DNA of 64,000 nucleotides from Paralichthys olivaceus (Eukaryota; Chordata; Actinopteri; Pleuronectiformes; Paralichthyidae), in NCBI RefSeq assembly GCF_024713975.1, contig NC_091110.1, forward strand, positions 1,488,001 through 1,552,000. The letters are read 5' to 3'. Made by a program: the position numbers and the translations under genes. Each line of letters opens with the position of its first letter. Within the stretch, counting starts at the first letter, position 1. The notes under the pieces are model-generated. The model ran no database searches. It saw only the letters and a program-made list of their open reading frames with translations, and had not been told where the DNA came from. Shown here piece after piece: positions 48,901-59,328 of the stretch.

Positions 48901-51900
48901 ACAGACACATCCAATCAAGGGTGCAGCGGGTCCTGGAATCATCATGAATTAACAATTTTTTGCTGCAAACTGCCATCCTACAGTCTCTCTCAGAAAGTGT
49001 GACACAAACAAAAAAACAAAAAAGTGAGTTTTCAGTTCCCATGTAAACACATGCTGGTATGGACAGGCACTGATGTATGACGTCATGAGTGCAAAAGGTA
49101 TATATAAATATATATGTATAATATAAAATTCCCATTATCAAGCCGATAAAATATCAGACCAATTAATATCATGCATCCCTAGTACAAATTTAATTGAATT
49201 GAATTGAGTCCAGTGTTGTTCTGCAAATTGAGTATGTTTGACTCACAACTGTACACATACAGTATCTACTGACTCTGTTGCCTGTGTCTGGACTGAACAC
49301 AACATATTCTGAAATATCAAAAATACTCCAGCTTCTCCTCGCCCTATTTGAAACATGCCTCAGTTACTGGACACCTGAAGAATAACTCATATAAGTGTTG
49401 TGCTTTAACTTAGTGATCCATGTGATTAGTTATCTAGAGAAAGCTATAAATCCATTATAAATTATTTGCAATGTCTATACATAACCAAAATTTAAATGTA
49501 TCCCAAACTACTCACCCTATAAAGGTGTACTGAGGGGGGGCCTGCTTGGAGCGTCCCAGGATGCGAATGTCACAAATGGCTGCCTCTGTGGAGTCCCGCG
49601 GAATAAACTTGATGCAGAGACGCCTCTTCCTGAAAGCCTGTTCCTCTAAGGGACATACAAAAGACAGGAAGACTCAGTGTCACTTCAACCGGCTCATTTA
49701 CTACACACGAGTGAAGTGCCTGTTCTAAACATGTCTCTTTGGATTGGGCTATTTGCTTGGCCTGTGGTATTGCCTGTTGCAGCTTTATTTAGTAATTTTC
49801 AGACATGAAAATGTCCACACATTCTTATGTTTTTTTCACATATGAAGAACGTAGAACAGTTTCTTCAGTCTAAACAACACAGAAATCTCCAAAGCATTCA
49901 GGTAAGAAGTGATGCTGCATTCAGGATGTAATTTATTCATTCAGCTGCCAAGATCATGTGTTTTTGATTAAAGCACATTAACGACAGCATTGGCCCTACT
50001 AACCAAAAGCTCTCGAATCTCGTCGTCTTTCTAAGAGGTGTGGAAATGCATTGATTTTTCGATGCACAGTTATGCGGACGTAGGCGACTCTGCATCGATG
50101 CAGCGACAGAACATAATCGAGTTTTCTGCAATGTTTGTTGTTTTAGCAATGTCCCACCGCTGCATAATTATAACCACCACTGCTTCAGGGTCAGGAAAGG
50201 CACATGCACACCTGAACACAATGTTTACTTTATAAATCACAGTGCACCTGGAAACATGCCCATGTTCAGCCATAAATGGTCAATGCAAAGCACCTCATGA
50301 ATATTAAATTATCCTGCTGACAAATGGATCTCCACAGTAAGTCATTGCATCAAGTGATGACACTGACATCTAGGTGTGCGTTAGTGAGCTGGAGGTGAAG
50401 AGAGAAAGATTGTTGGTGGCCACAGCATTAATCACATTAGTCACTAATAAAGAAAATACATTGATACACTGCTGCTACGGATGATACACTGCAATAATGC
50501 TGTTGGTTTTAATGTAAATGATGAAGTGGATCAATTATCTGCTTCAGTTCACATCTGCATCGTCATTTTCCTGTCTACTACATGTTCGTACGCATAGGTC
50601 AGAGTTAGCATGTCCAGTTTGTTTTTATCCCATCGTCTGCGTGAGAAGTGGTGTAGGCACGTTTCAGATCCTGTTTTGTGCGTATGCAACAGTTATAAAT
50701 GAAGCCACTGAACAGTACATGTCTGAAAGCAGCTTTTCTGGAGCTATAAAAGCGACCTGCAGCTGTGGCAAGAACAGACCAACTGCGAGACTCAGTCCTC
50801 AGAATCTTGAAGCCGCGCCACAGCTGCTGCACAAAGCTGTATTCACCTGTTTATTCAAATTTCAATGAATCTCGACTCAGATCCCAGAACACAAAACGGA
50901 TCAGTTGTGGTTGCTGCTGTTGTCAAAGTGACTCTTGTTGTGAATGCACTGTTGTCACGTATTTTGATCAGTCCAAGCTGCCACTGCTAATGAGTTGCAG
51001 CAGTCACTGCTGTAGATCGCCTGTTAATTTAAATTCTATTAACATTGAACATATTGTGTCCAAATCACACCAAGTTTGACACATTGCACATGCCAGTTGT
51101 GAAGAAAATAAGATGTAAGGTTCTCAAGATATGCGAGCCACATACATATATACAGACAGACAAGACAGAATTTACAGATCACCAATTGACAGATTAAAGT
51201 ATCATGTCATTAATATTATTTTCAGACATATTTTACATCACAGTGATGCTATCAATGCTTTTATCTTGACTTGATAACTTACGAGTGTCAACTGTCTCCT
51301 GGATCGGGATGAAACCCACAGGCAGAGTGTCCTTTATATCTATAAGCTTCATGTCCACAAGAACGTTGCCTAAATGGCTCTGTAGATGAAAGCAGGGAGA
51401 GGGGGGAAATTGACTGATGAAAGAGAGGTTATAAAAAGTTATAAAAAGAAAGAAAGATTTTGGAATAGAATAGTGAGTGAATTCAAATTCTCCACCAAAT
51501 GGTTAATTCAAATGTTATATATATATGTTCAAGTAGTATCACACGCATAGCTGGCGGATGATGTGAAATTACTTACATTTTCTTTAGAGAAGACCCTGGT
51601 AAAACAGAGATAGCGGGTCACCTTAGATTTAAAAAGGCCATCTTTCCATAAGTCAGCATCCAGGCCATCTGTTGTTGTTGAGACCTGTGAACAGTCAGGG
51701 GACAAGATGTCATCATTACATCATTACAGTATCTTACTCAGAGTTTTTTCCATCAACTAGAAAAATTACATCTTTAACAGGCTAAAATCTTGATAAATGG
51801 CACTATTACTTAAAGGTAGTTTGTAATTAAGCTTAGTATAAACCATGACAATTGCAATTATGGGGTTTCAAAATATACAAAGTAACTCCTTACATTTGGG

Positions 51901-52692
51901 CTGGTTTTGTCACATCTACAGGATTTTTTATTTCTACGAAATTTTTATTCTCACAACTTACTTTAGTGTTTCCCAATATTATATAAACTCTTACAGCCCA
52001 GCATTTTTACTTTGTTTACAGTTTCAAAATGAACCAAAATGTTTTTTACACTTCTCATAATAATATAGGAGATCTAACTTGATGTGTTATTTGCCATGTA
52101 GGGTTGGGTTAAAGAAAGGCCCTGTGAGGAACAGCCATCACAATGTTAAACCAACTTCGTAAGATCCTGCAATTGATATTACTCAGACTATTCTAGGAGT
52201 TGGCTTGGTTCTGCAATAACATAGTGTTAAATTCTGTCTACTAAGTATTCTTAAGCCCTAGTGTGTGTGTCTGCTCGTCTGTTTTTCCTCAAACACAAAC
52301 TGTCAATCACATTTATCAAAATTTATACGAAGTGCCCAGATGAAAAAAGTCTGCAGTAACTCCAGAGGCTTTCACTCTTAAATTTGCATTCACACATACA
52401 GGCCCTGCAGAGAGAGATCTCTGGAGATCACTGCATGTCTTAAAGCTTTAAAGCGCATACAAATGTGCTAGTGGGCATTATCATAGATTCTAGGATTATT
52501 AAGTAAAAAGGGTGAATTATTTTGGCATGGTTATTTGGTATTCAGGTGTCCAACTGTGCTGAGTTGCATTCCGTGACATACCACATCATATCCTGTGGGT
52601 GCCCTGTTCCTGGAGGCCACTACTCCAACCCCTGTGATTGGATCCATTGGCATCTCTGGCAAAGCTTCAGAAAGATCCCGAACCTCAGGCAT
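42896..52692 (-). CDS. mvb12b: mvb12b: ESCRT-I subunit, complete nine-exon coding region
   Basis: Multivesicular body subunit 12B is part of ESCRT-I at endosomes, where it helps sort ubiquitinated cargo. Exons, 5' to 3': 52692-52582, 51684-51577, 51379-51283, 49645-49516, 48581-48438, 45641-45547, 45083-45028, 44864-44805, 42982-42896. They total 888 bp (295 aa plus stop) and every junction is in frame. The N-terminus [20 protein letters not shown] leads into the MABP domain (about residues 15-160; [55 protein letters not shown]). A variable Ser/Pro/Asn linker follows (about 165-195). The C-terminal UMA region (about 220-288) has [30 protein letters not shown] and [10 protein letters not shown]. 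The start is the ATG before PEVRDL because the joined leader exon gives an in-frame TAA upstream; human MVB12B has an extra N-terminal stretch. The B paralogue fits far better than MVB12A. Confidence 0.95.
43025..43370 (+). repeat. Dispersed repeat, inverted partner of 50440-50705
   Basis: AACTGTTGCATACGCACAAA, then GATCCACTTCATCATTTACA, then TTAAAACCAACAGC match the reverse complement of 50500-50705. It is probably a DNA-transposon family; it lies in the last mvb12b intron. Confidence 0.65.
43640..44420 (+). pseudogene. L2-like LINE fragment with a 40-bp internal inversion
   Basis: Reverse transcriptase reading gives [20 protein letters not shown], then [18 protein letters not shown]. The YADDT region is skipped or frameshifted, then [20 protein letters not shown]. 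Positions 44111-44150 are inverted relative to the related copy at 53.8-54.5 kb. Confidence 0.85.
44805..44864 (-). CDS. mvb12b: mvb12b coding exon 8 (UMA domain)
   Basis: This exon is 60 bp. It encodes [20 protein letters not shown], with the donor GAG|GTGAGT. Two in-frame acceptors (GTCCAG and CTGCAG, 6 bases apart) are possible; the upstream one was used. A NAGNAG-like choice would add or drop two residues. Confidence 0.9.
45028..45083 (-). CDS. mvb12b: mvb12b coding exon 7 (UMA domain)
   Basis: This exon is 56 bp. It encodes [18 protein letters not shown], with the acceptor TTTTAG and donor GAT|GTAAGT. Confidence 0.94.
45180..45384 (+). mobile_element. piggyBac-type MITE copy 5, right end lost
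   Basis: TTAA at 45176-45179, then AGGTACAGTGTGTAGAATTT. It stops at ACAATTTAG, where a hAT-like fragment (45385-45478, ending CGCACATCCCTA) follows. It lies in mvb12b between exons 6 and 7. Confidence 0.75.
45385..45478 (-). repeat. hAT-like MITE fragment
   Basis: CTCCGTGTGGCTCTACCCAA, then TATTCGATAACGTGAG, is the inverted counterpart of 4250-4310. The end ATCGCACATCCCTA is the terminus seen at 4706. Confidence 0.6.
45547..45641 (-). CDS. mvb12b: mvb12b coding exon 6
   Basis: This exon is 95 bp. It encodes [20 protein letters not shown], then SSLYAIS, with the donor CAG|GTCAGC (phase 1). Confidence 0.94.
45700..46420. repeat. Degenerate tandem array, about 140-bp units
   Basis: AGTCCAAGTGAACATGTGTG, then CCAAATTTGAAAG and variants recur near 45700, 45843, 46140, 46276 and 46396. 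They alternate with TAATCAGTTMATYTTTGWG and GAGATATC blocks. It lies in an mvb12b intron. Confidence 0.65.
46471..47860 (-). mobile_element. Tc1-like transposon, about 1.39 kb, TIRs and TA target preserved
   Basis: The left end CACTGCTCAAAAAAATTAAG and the right end, CTTAATGTTTTTGAGCAAGG on the plus strand, are inverted repeats flanked by TA (46469-46470; 47861-47862). The transposase reads on the minus strand with its helix-turn-helix region, then [20 protein letters not shown], then FIDESWF (first catalytic Asp) and [13 protein letters not shown]. Frame changes follow near 47000 before [13 protein letters not shown]. It is inactive in cis and lies in the sense orientation in mvb12b. Confidence 0.9.
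47863..48437. other. mvb12b intron sequence, nothing recognised
   Basis: AT-rich with no repeat terminus or exon signal. Confidence 0.35.
48438..48581 (-). CDS. mvb12b: mvb12b coding exon 5 (linker)
   Basis: This exon is 144 bp. [19 protein letters not shown] is followed by a low-complexity Thr/Asn/Ser/Pro linker. The donor CTAA|GTATGT leaves phase 2. Confidence 0.93.
   Translation of the reverse strand, partial: RAQQHGNLVSHGERTSDPGFYAYTNNQQYPECEFLLQLSPSPSSSYA
48874..49182 (-). repeat. hAT 5'-end fragment
   Basis: It begins CTAGGGATGCATGATATTAA at 49182 and shares CTCTCAGAAAGTGTGA and AATTCCCATTATC with 3180-3316. It is shorter and noncoding. Confidence 0.6.
49516..49645 (-). CDS. mvb12b: mvb12b coding exon 4 (end of MABP domain)
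   Basis: This exon is 130 bp. It encodes [20 protein letters not shown], then QAPPQYTFI, with the donor AGG|GTGAGT (phase 2). Confidence 0.95.
49646..50439. other. mvb12b intron sequence, no element named
   Basis: Unassigned. Small open frames near 50038-50273 occur on both strands. Confidence 0.35.
50440..50705 (-). repeat. Dispersed repeat, inverted partner of 43025-43370
   Basis: TGTTGGTTTTAATGTAAATG, then ATGAAGTGGATCAATTATCT, then GTGCGTATGCAACAGTTATA mirror the 43-kb copy. Confidence 0.65.
50706..51282. other. mvb12b intron sequence, no gene recognised
   Basis: The region beyond the inverted repeat is not assigned. A CAGACAGACAAGACAGA motif near 51160 is low complexity. Confidence 0.3.
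51283..51379 (-). CDS. mvb12b: mvb12b coding exon 3 (MABP domain)
   Basis: This exon is 97 bp. It encodes [20 protein letters not shown], then [12 protein letters not shown], with the donor CTC|GTAAGT (phase 1). Confidence 0.95.
51577..51684 (-). CDS. mvb12b: mvb12b coding exon 2 (MABP domain)
   Basis: This exon is 108 bp. It encodes [18 protein letters not shown], then [16 protein letters not shown], with the donor AAT|GTAAGT. Confidence 0.95.
51685..52581. other. mvb12b intron sequence, nothing recognised
   Basis: AT-rich with no repeat termini. Confidence 0.35.
52582..52692 (-). CDS. mvb12b: mvb12b first coding exon
   Basis: This has 111 coding bases; the exon itself begins at 52704 after TTGCAG. 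It encodes MPEVRDL through APTGYDV, with the donor GTG|GTATGT. Confidence 0.94.
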
Positions 52693-52789
52693 CTTTGTAA
52701 ATTTCTGCAACAAAAGGTGACAGAAGAGATATCATGATTTTTACAATTATCAATACTATAGAAGGAAAAAGACGCATGACAAGCAATAT

Positions 52790-53075
52790 CAACAATCAAT
52801 CAAATGTTATTTGTATAGCCCATATTCACAAATAAAAATTTGTCTCAAAGAGCTTTAACAAGGTGTGACATCCTCTGTCCTTAACAAGAGTAAGGAAAAA
52901 CTATGAAAAAAAAGAACATAGAAACCTCAGAGAGAGCCACATGTGAGGGATTGCGCTCCCAGGACGGACAAAAGTGGATAGATGCCACATGTAATGGAGA
53001 ATGTGTGTCCCTCGACATGCTAGACCTATGGCAGCATAACTAAGAGCAGGTCGAGGACAAGCCTGGACCAACTCT
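52790..53075 (-). repeat. L2-related 3' tail, second subfamily
   Basis: AATGTTATTTGTATAGCCCA, then TATTCACAAATAAAAATTTG, then GAAACCTCAGAGAGAGCCAC is a LINE 3' UTR pattern seen from the minus strand. Confidence 0.55.
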
Positions 53076-53429
53076 AACTATTATTTACTTATTTATTTAT
53101 TTAGCACTTTATAAAATATATAAATACAAAGAAATAACCAAAAAGATCAGTGCAGGGAGAGGCAGAAAGCCCAAACAGGCGTATATAAAGCCTCCACCTA
53201 AAATTTTTTAAATAAACCACAGGATTAAATTTAAACAAACAAACAAACAAAAAACATCAAATAACCCATTTAAAATTTAAGTAATAAAAGAAATATTAAA
53301 TAATAAAAATTCAAAGAATGAGCATGTAAGCAAACTAAGACAAAAGTACTATAGAGAACCAGCTATAAACCAGCAATTAAATGAGCTTTTAAACTTTTTA
53401 AAAAAAATGTTTAATAGTATAACATTTCA

Positions 53430-54840
53430 ATGCCAGATGTGAAAAGTTATTCCATAGTTAAGCACCCCTATAACGTATGGGGAATTGAGCTTGACTTGTT
53501 CGAAACTGAGGAGGGTGAAGATCTGCAGCTTGCGTACTTGCATAAGAATGAGCCTGTGAATTTGCTTTAAAATAGCTTAAATGATAGCTTAATGATATAA
53601 GCTTTATCATAAAGTATGGTACTGTGAGCTCTTTAAGGTATGATGGTGCCATATTATTAAGGGCCTTGTAGGTGAGGAGGAGAATTTAAAATTATATTCT
53701 CGATTTAACTGGAAGCCAGTGTAGTGAAGCTAATACAGGAGAAATTTACAACTTACTGCTGGAGCCTGATAATAAGGAATTACAATAATCAAGTCTGGAT
53801 GTAACAAATGCGTGGACTAGTTTTTCTGCATCTTTTTGAGACAGGACATTTTTGAGATATTACGTAAGCGAAAGAAGGCGGTCCTAGAAATTTGTTTTAA
53901 GTGAGAATCAAAGGACAAATTGTGATCAAAGATGACTCCCAAATTCCTGACAGTTTCATTGGAAGCAAGGGCAATGTCATCTAGCGCAGCTATATCATTA
54001 GATAATGTATCTCTAAGGTGTTTAGGGCCAAGTATTAGAATCTCTGTTTTATCTGAGTTTAATAGAGAAAATTGTGGGTTATCCAGATTTGTATGTCCTT
54101 GAAACATGCTTGAAGTTTAGTTAATTGATTACACTGTTCTGGTTATTATTTATTATTTAAGTATAACTGGGTTTCATCCGCATAGCAGTGGGAATTTACA
54201 GTGTGTCCTGATAATGTTTCCTAGTGGAGGCATAGATAATGCGAATAAAATTGGGCAGAGCACAGAACCCTGCGGAACACCGTGGTTAACACAGATGATG
54301 CACAAATTGGAATCTATCTGAAAAATAGGATTTAAACCAGTTTAGGGCGGTCCTTTAAAGCCAATAAACTGTTCTAGTCTCTGTAATAAAATCCGATGAT
54401 CAATAGTGTTGAATGATGCACTGAGATCTAACCGGACAAGGACAGACACAAACCCTTGATCTCAGGCTATTAGAAGATCATTAGTGACTTTTCCCAAGGT
54501 TGCCTCCGTGTTATGATTAGCTCTAAACCTTGACTGAAGGTCTTCATATACATTACTTTCCAGGAGAAACTCACACAGCTGATTGGCTACAACCTTCTCA
54601 AGGATTTTAGACAGGGAGGGGAAGGTTGGATATTGGTCTGTCGTTGGCTAAAACCTCCAGGTCCAGGGTTTTTGAGATGGGGTTTGATTACAGCTAGTTT
54701 AAAGGACTGTGGTACATATCCTGATGATAATGATAGATTGATTGTATTCAGTAAAGTAATATTAATTAGGGGTAGAATTTCTTTAAATAACTTCGTAGGA
54801 ATGGGATCTAAGATACAAGTTGAGGGTTAAGAAGATTAGA
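53430..54840 (-). pseudogene. L2-like LINE, reverse transcriptase to 3' end
   Basis: Minus-strand reading runs from a stretch covering VANQLCEFLLESNVYEDLQS (about 54590-54530) through RT motifs, then NSDKTEILILGPKHLRDTLS (about 54060-54000). It ends in MAPSYLKELTVPYF (about 53650). Frameshifts and stops disable it. It lies in mvb12b intron 1 and forms a 0.7-kb inverted repeat with 43640-44420. Confidence 0.85.
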
Positions 54841-56229
54841 TTATTGTGGCCAGCTGATCAAGGGTGATCAGAGAGAAGCTGTCTAAATAATTGTTAGGAT
54901 TCTCAGCTGTTTCTGAGATTTCTCTGCTTGATGTTGTATTAGTGTGAACTGAGGGCAGGAGCTGGTAGATTTTATTTCTAATAGTTAGAATTTTATCATT
55001 GAAGAAGTTCAGTACATTTAATAAAATTTTAAAAATCTGGAAGAAAAACTGAAAATGCACTGCAAGGCATTAATCCACAACAAAAAATAGCCTAGTCTGA
55101 ACAGCCAAATTGCCTTTTAAAGTCCCACACCTCTCGAAAATAAAATTAGTGAAAGAGCTTATTCCGTTCAAGTAAAATTAATATATCAATCTACATTAAG
55201 CGGTCTAACAACAAAATAAATGAAAAACAAAGTGAAACTCAAGTAACTTTCTGGAGGAATATCAAAACACTATAACAGTTTTTAGTAAAATTTAGCAGTC
55301 TATTGGAAAAAAATAGCCTAGCAGTTGTATCAATGTCTGAAAGTAGTAAAACTGACTGTCATATAAATTTTAAAAAGTACACTTCAATAGTATTTCAGTT
55401 TATTATTAATTATCACACAGAACTGGAGGGTACTCTTATGATAAAAATTTTTTTTTCTCTTTTCAAGTCAAATAAGGTTTGCATTTAATGTAGTTTGACT
55501 TTCCCATTTTCTATTTTTTCTTAATATATAACTCCATTACACATATAAACAGTCTCAACAAATCTCATTCTGTCAGAATCTAATAACAGGTCTGCGTCTA
55601 GGTCTGGTCCGGACCACGGACACCTATTGGTGACTTATGCATGAATGCAATGAATACTGCCTAGACAACAGGGGCCTCTTGCACAGCATCTCCTTAACTA
55701 CCAAAATCCTGTGAAAGAGCTGTGACACAAAAAGACAAAGCAGAAAAGGCTAGCTGGCTTAATATTGATGAGTTTCAAGATTAAAAAATATAAAATCTGG
55801 GCTTTTGGACCCAGGGGGCTCAAGACTAATGAGCTGATTTGATACTCCTGATATTATTTCTATGGCACATACACTTTTTTTTTAACAAAAGTAACAAAAT
55901 GTTTACTGTCAACTTGGAAAAATAGATGTTCTCTCTTTGTTTGTATTCTTCCAGTTAAAAGCATTAATTTCTCTACCATGTCACCAAATTTACAGGAGTT
56001 AATCAACTGTCTGCTGTGACTTTTTGTGAACCAACTTTACATCTAGCAGCCACACATAGCACTTTTCATGTGAAATGGCACTATTGCTACGACTACATTT
56101 AATGTTTCTAAAGTATATTAGCATAAAACTAGAGTTAACATAAACATATAATTACATATTCCAAAACAATTTTCTAAAAGCTGAGCTACAGTAGCACCAT
56201 CACCCAATTTAATGTGTATACACTTTTAA
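54841..56229. other. mvb12b intron 1, nothing recognised
   Basis: AT-rich. Short open frames only. Confidence 0.35.
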
Positions 56230-56506
56230 AGGTACAGTGTGTAGAATTTGGTGATATCTAGTGTTGAAATTGCATGTTGCAGCTGAACACCCCTCACCTC
56301 ACCCTCCCCTTCCAAACATGAAAAAGAACCTGTGGTAGCCTTTAATTGTCATAAAAACTCAAAAGGTGTTTAGTTTGTCCAGTCTGGACTAATGTAAAAA
56401 ACATGGCAGCCTCCGTAGAAAGGGTCCCCTCGATGTAAATATAAAGTATTTGAATATAAAGGGCTTTTTCTGGGTTAAAGAAAACTACAATTCATACAAT
56501 TTAGAT
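56230..56506 (+). mobile_element. piggyBac-type MITE copy 6, right end lost
   Basis: TTAA at 56226-56229, then AGGTACAGTGTGTAGAATTT. The match ends near ACAATTTAGATG. Confidence 0.75.
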
Positions 56507-58165
56507 GTATAAATAAAACCAAATATAAATACAGATCTAAAAATAAATAAATGAAACAATTCAAAAGACTAACAAAGCCTATAAATGATGGTACAGAATA
56601 TGTTAAGTGTATTTAAGAAAAAGGGAAAACAGTGCAAGAATAGAACTTAAAATTCAAAAGTAGCAATAAAAAAATATACAGATCAAATGAAGAAAATAGC
56701 TAGTAATGGAGACAGTCCGGCAGCCTAGTAAAATTAATATCTAGCTAGCAGTCATCAGCTCATAGCTAAGGTAAAGGCAAAGAAAGATGGGCTTTCAGAG
56801 CATTTTCACCCCTGAGCTTTTGTATCACAGCGATTAGTTTTAGGTTTTTCTCATATTTTGAAATGTTGCTCATGGACAAAGTGTACATACATCTCTATAC
56901 TGGTCATTTTGTAGTTAAAGTCAAAACTGAATTCAAGAATACCGTATCACTTTTAAGTTGCTTATAGTGAGTTTATATACATGGAACAGTTTTTGTAAAA
57001 TGGACATAATATTGTTTCATATAAATCCAGGGAAGATTTTGTGATATTGTATCATTGTCCAAATAGTAGATATCATATCATAATGACAATGCAGATTTAC
57101 AACCTTAGTAGTAGGTTATGGTAAGGTTTGGGTTTCGTTAAGGTAAAGGGAAGAGAGAGACAGATAGAGAGATGGAGAGAGTGGACCCAGGAGGGCCTGA
57201 GTGACTTGACGTGTGTAGCATTACAATGAAAAACAAATTCACTCATTTGGGTAAAATAGAAAATTAATATGCAGCGGTAAGCCCTCTGATTTTGTTTATC
57301 TTCACATGACTCATAAGGTGATAATGACCGATTAGTGACAGCATCATTTGCAGCAGGTCACTTTGCAGCACCACAGGAAACGAAATGTGCATGAGGATGA
57401 TGTTTTCGTGAAGTGCCTCATATCAATATCCACCGACTGCTTAAACCTCCTCCAGTGAAATGGAAGTGGCAGGTCTCTGACACCTTTATTTTCAGGGTTG
57501 GGGGCTGAAATGTCCTGGTTTATTACATCTCAGCTCTTTGCGTGCGCAATACATGATCGTTTTTCATCTCATCTATAAATAAATCCGATTTTGAGGCTCA
57601 TTGCTGACTTTAACATGATGATTCAAAACCTTTCATAACCAGTTTGAGCAAACAATTAATACCACAAACAACTACACAGGGGTAAGAGCACCAACACATT
57701 ACACCAGAGTACACCCCAGTAACATCGGGGTGTTATTGTTAACTAGCAATACACCGAAATCATAGCAGCAATGTAGATAAATGTCACATCAGCATTCACC
57801 GAGGAAGTCCAATACCCTTATTACACAGAACATTTTTAGCTGTCCATTAGCAGGAGCTAAATATTGCGGAGACAACAATTCTATGCGACACAGCTAACAT
57901 GCTAGTCAGCTAGCATGCTAGTAGTAGCCACACACCAGCTGTGATCGAGGCTGTCAAACTTGCCCAGGGTGCTGCAGGCCAGGCCGATGCGCAGACGTTA
58001 TCCACCGTGCGATTACAACATGTATCTTTAATATCAAAGTCATTGCACTACCCAAGTCTCCAAGGCAAAAACAGCCTTTTGTAACGTAATGTCGCGTGAA
58101 CACACCAAATCTGCAGTAGATGCTAATGCTAGCTAACTTGCTAATTATTTGAGGAGTCCACTCAC
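56507..58165. other. mvb12b intron 1, proximal part
   Basis: 57540-57600 resembles the repeat at 43025 (TGCGTGCGCAATACATGATC). 57890-57930 is palindromic (CTAGCATGCTAG). No exon was seen. Confidence 0.35.
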
Positions 58166-58166
58166 C

Positions 58167-58300
58167 CAGCGGTGTTAACAGTTGGATCCGATCGGTCGTC
58201 GTCTGTTTGTTTGTTTTCTGTGTTAACCACTCTTAACTCCTTTTCACAACGTTGGGGAGATTCGCATCTCTACGAAATCATCAAAGCACTGCACAGCACA
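58167..58300 (-). other. Probable untranslated first exon and promoter of mvb12b (exon ends at 58166 or 58167)
   Basis: On the minus strand a good donor CTGG|GTGAGT falls at 58166/58165 in a GC- and CpG-richer stretch. Splicing it to the acceptor at 52705 places an in-frame TAA before the MPEVRDL start, as expected for a 5' UTR. The transcription start is not resolved. Confidence 0.5.
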
Positions 58301-59317
58301 AGATGATGTTTGCATAGTGGTGCTTCAGCTAGTGCTTTCAGAGGGTTCAGGGACGGGAGTGGGGGTGTGATCAGCGAACCGACAGTGGGGGCTGCCACAA
58401 ATTGTAAGCGGCAACAAGCAGCGACATACTGGGAACTTCCGCCGTTTGTGGCAGCTGCCGCAGCTCATTGTGTGGCTGTCAGTCAAATCGCTTGCTCGCT
58501 GTTGCAGCTACGTCTTTTCGCTGTTTGTGGAATCTGCTGGTATCTGTAGCGTTAAGGGTTCATTTAAAAGTGTAATTGGCCTACACTGAATATCGGCAGC
58601 TACGTCTGCTCGTGGCAGCTGCCAGAGATTCGAACCTGCCAGCTGTCAACAATGGCAGTTGTCATGTCATATCATGTGCAGGAGCACATGATATTACCAT
58701 GTGTATAGTGAGGTGAACAGGTAATGGACTGATGAACTTCAGGCCTGACTGATTTTGTTGTGAGGTGGTTATGTTATGAAAGGGGGGGGGGGGGGGTTGT
58801 TTGCAGCTGGTTTGGTATGCTGGCATTGAGAACCAGCAAGATGGGGATAAGCTCATTTCTATCAGCAGGGGAGGTCTTCCATTGTCTTTGGTTGGTTATG
58901 GGTGGGGACAGGAGCTTAAGCCGCTATGTAGGCCTACAGTGTGTTTGTTTGTATAATTTATGAGCATATTTGTTCTTGGTCTATCAGAACGTCTATTTTG
59001 GGTTTGTAAGCTGAATTAACTGGATATGTGTAGCTTATTGATCTCTCTAACTTCTTGACTGGATCATATACAGGCAATCACAAGGTGTCCATAACAGTTT
59101 GCCTATTATGTGCATAAGCTGGTCATGATTACTTATAAATCTACAGGTCTACAGAATTACAGAAATAGACACAACATTTCCATACTGGTAAAATGAAATA
59201 AGCATCTTCCAATACAGCAATACATTTAACAGGTTCACATATTAGCAACAAGCCTATATCAAGCACTGTATGGGATTAGTGAGCTAGCCACAACGCTGTT
59301 CCAAACCCTAACTCCCA
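58301..59317. other. Intergenic between mvb12b and mapkap1
   Basis: 58300-58650 is GC-richer with repeated GCAGCTRCGTCT-type words and may include upstream mvb12b promoter sequence. A G15 run lies at 58782-58796. Confidence 0.35.
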
Positions 59318-59328
59318 AAGTTGGGACG

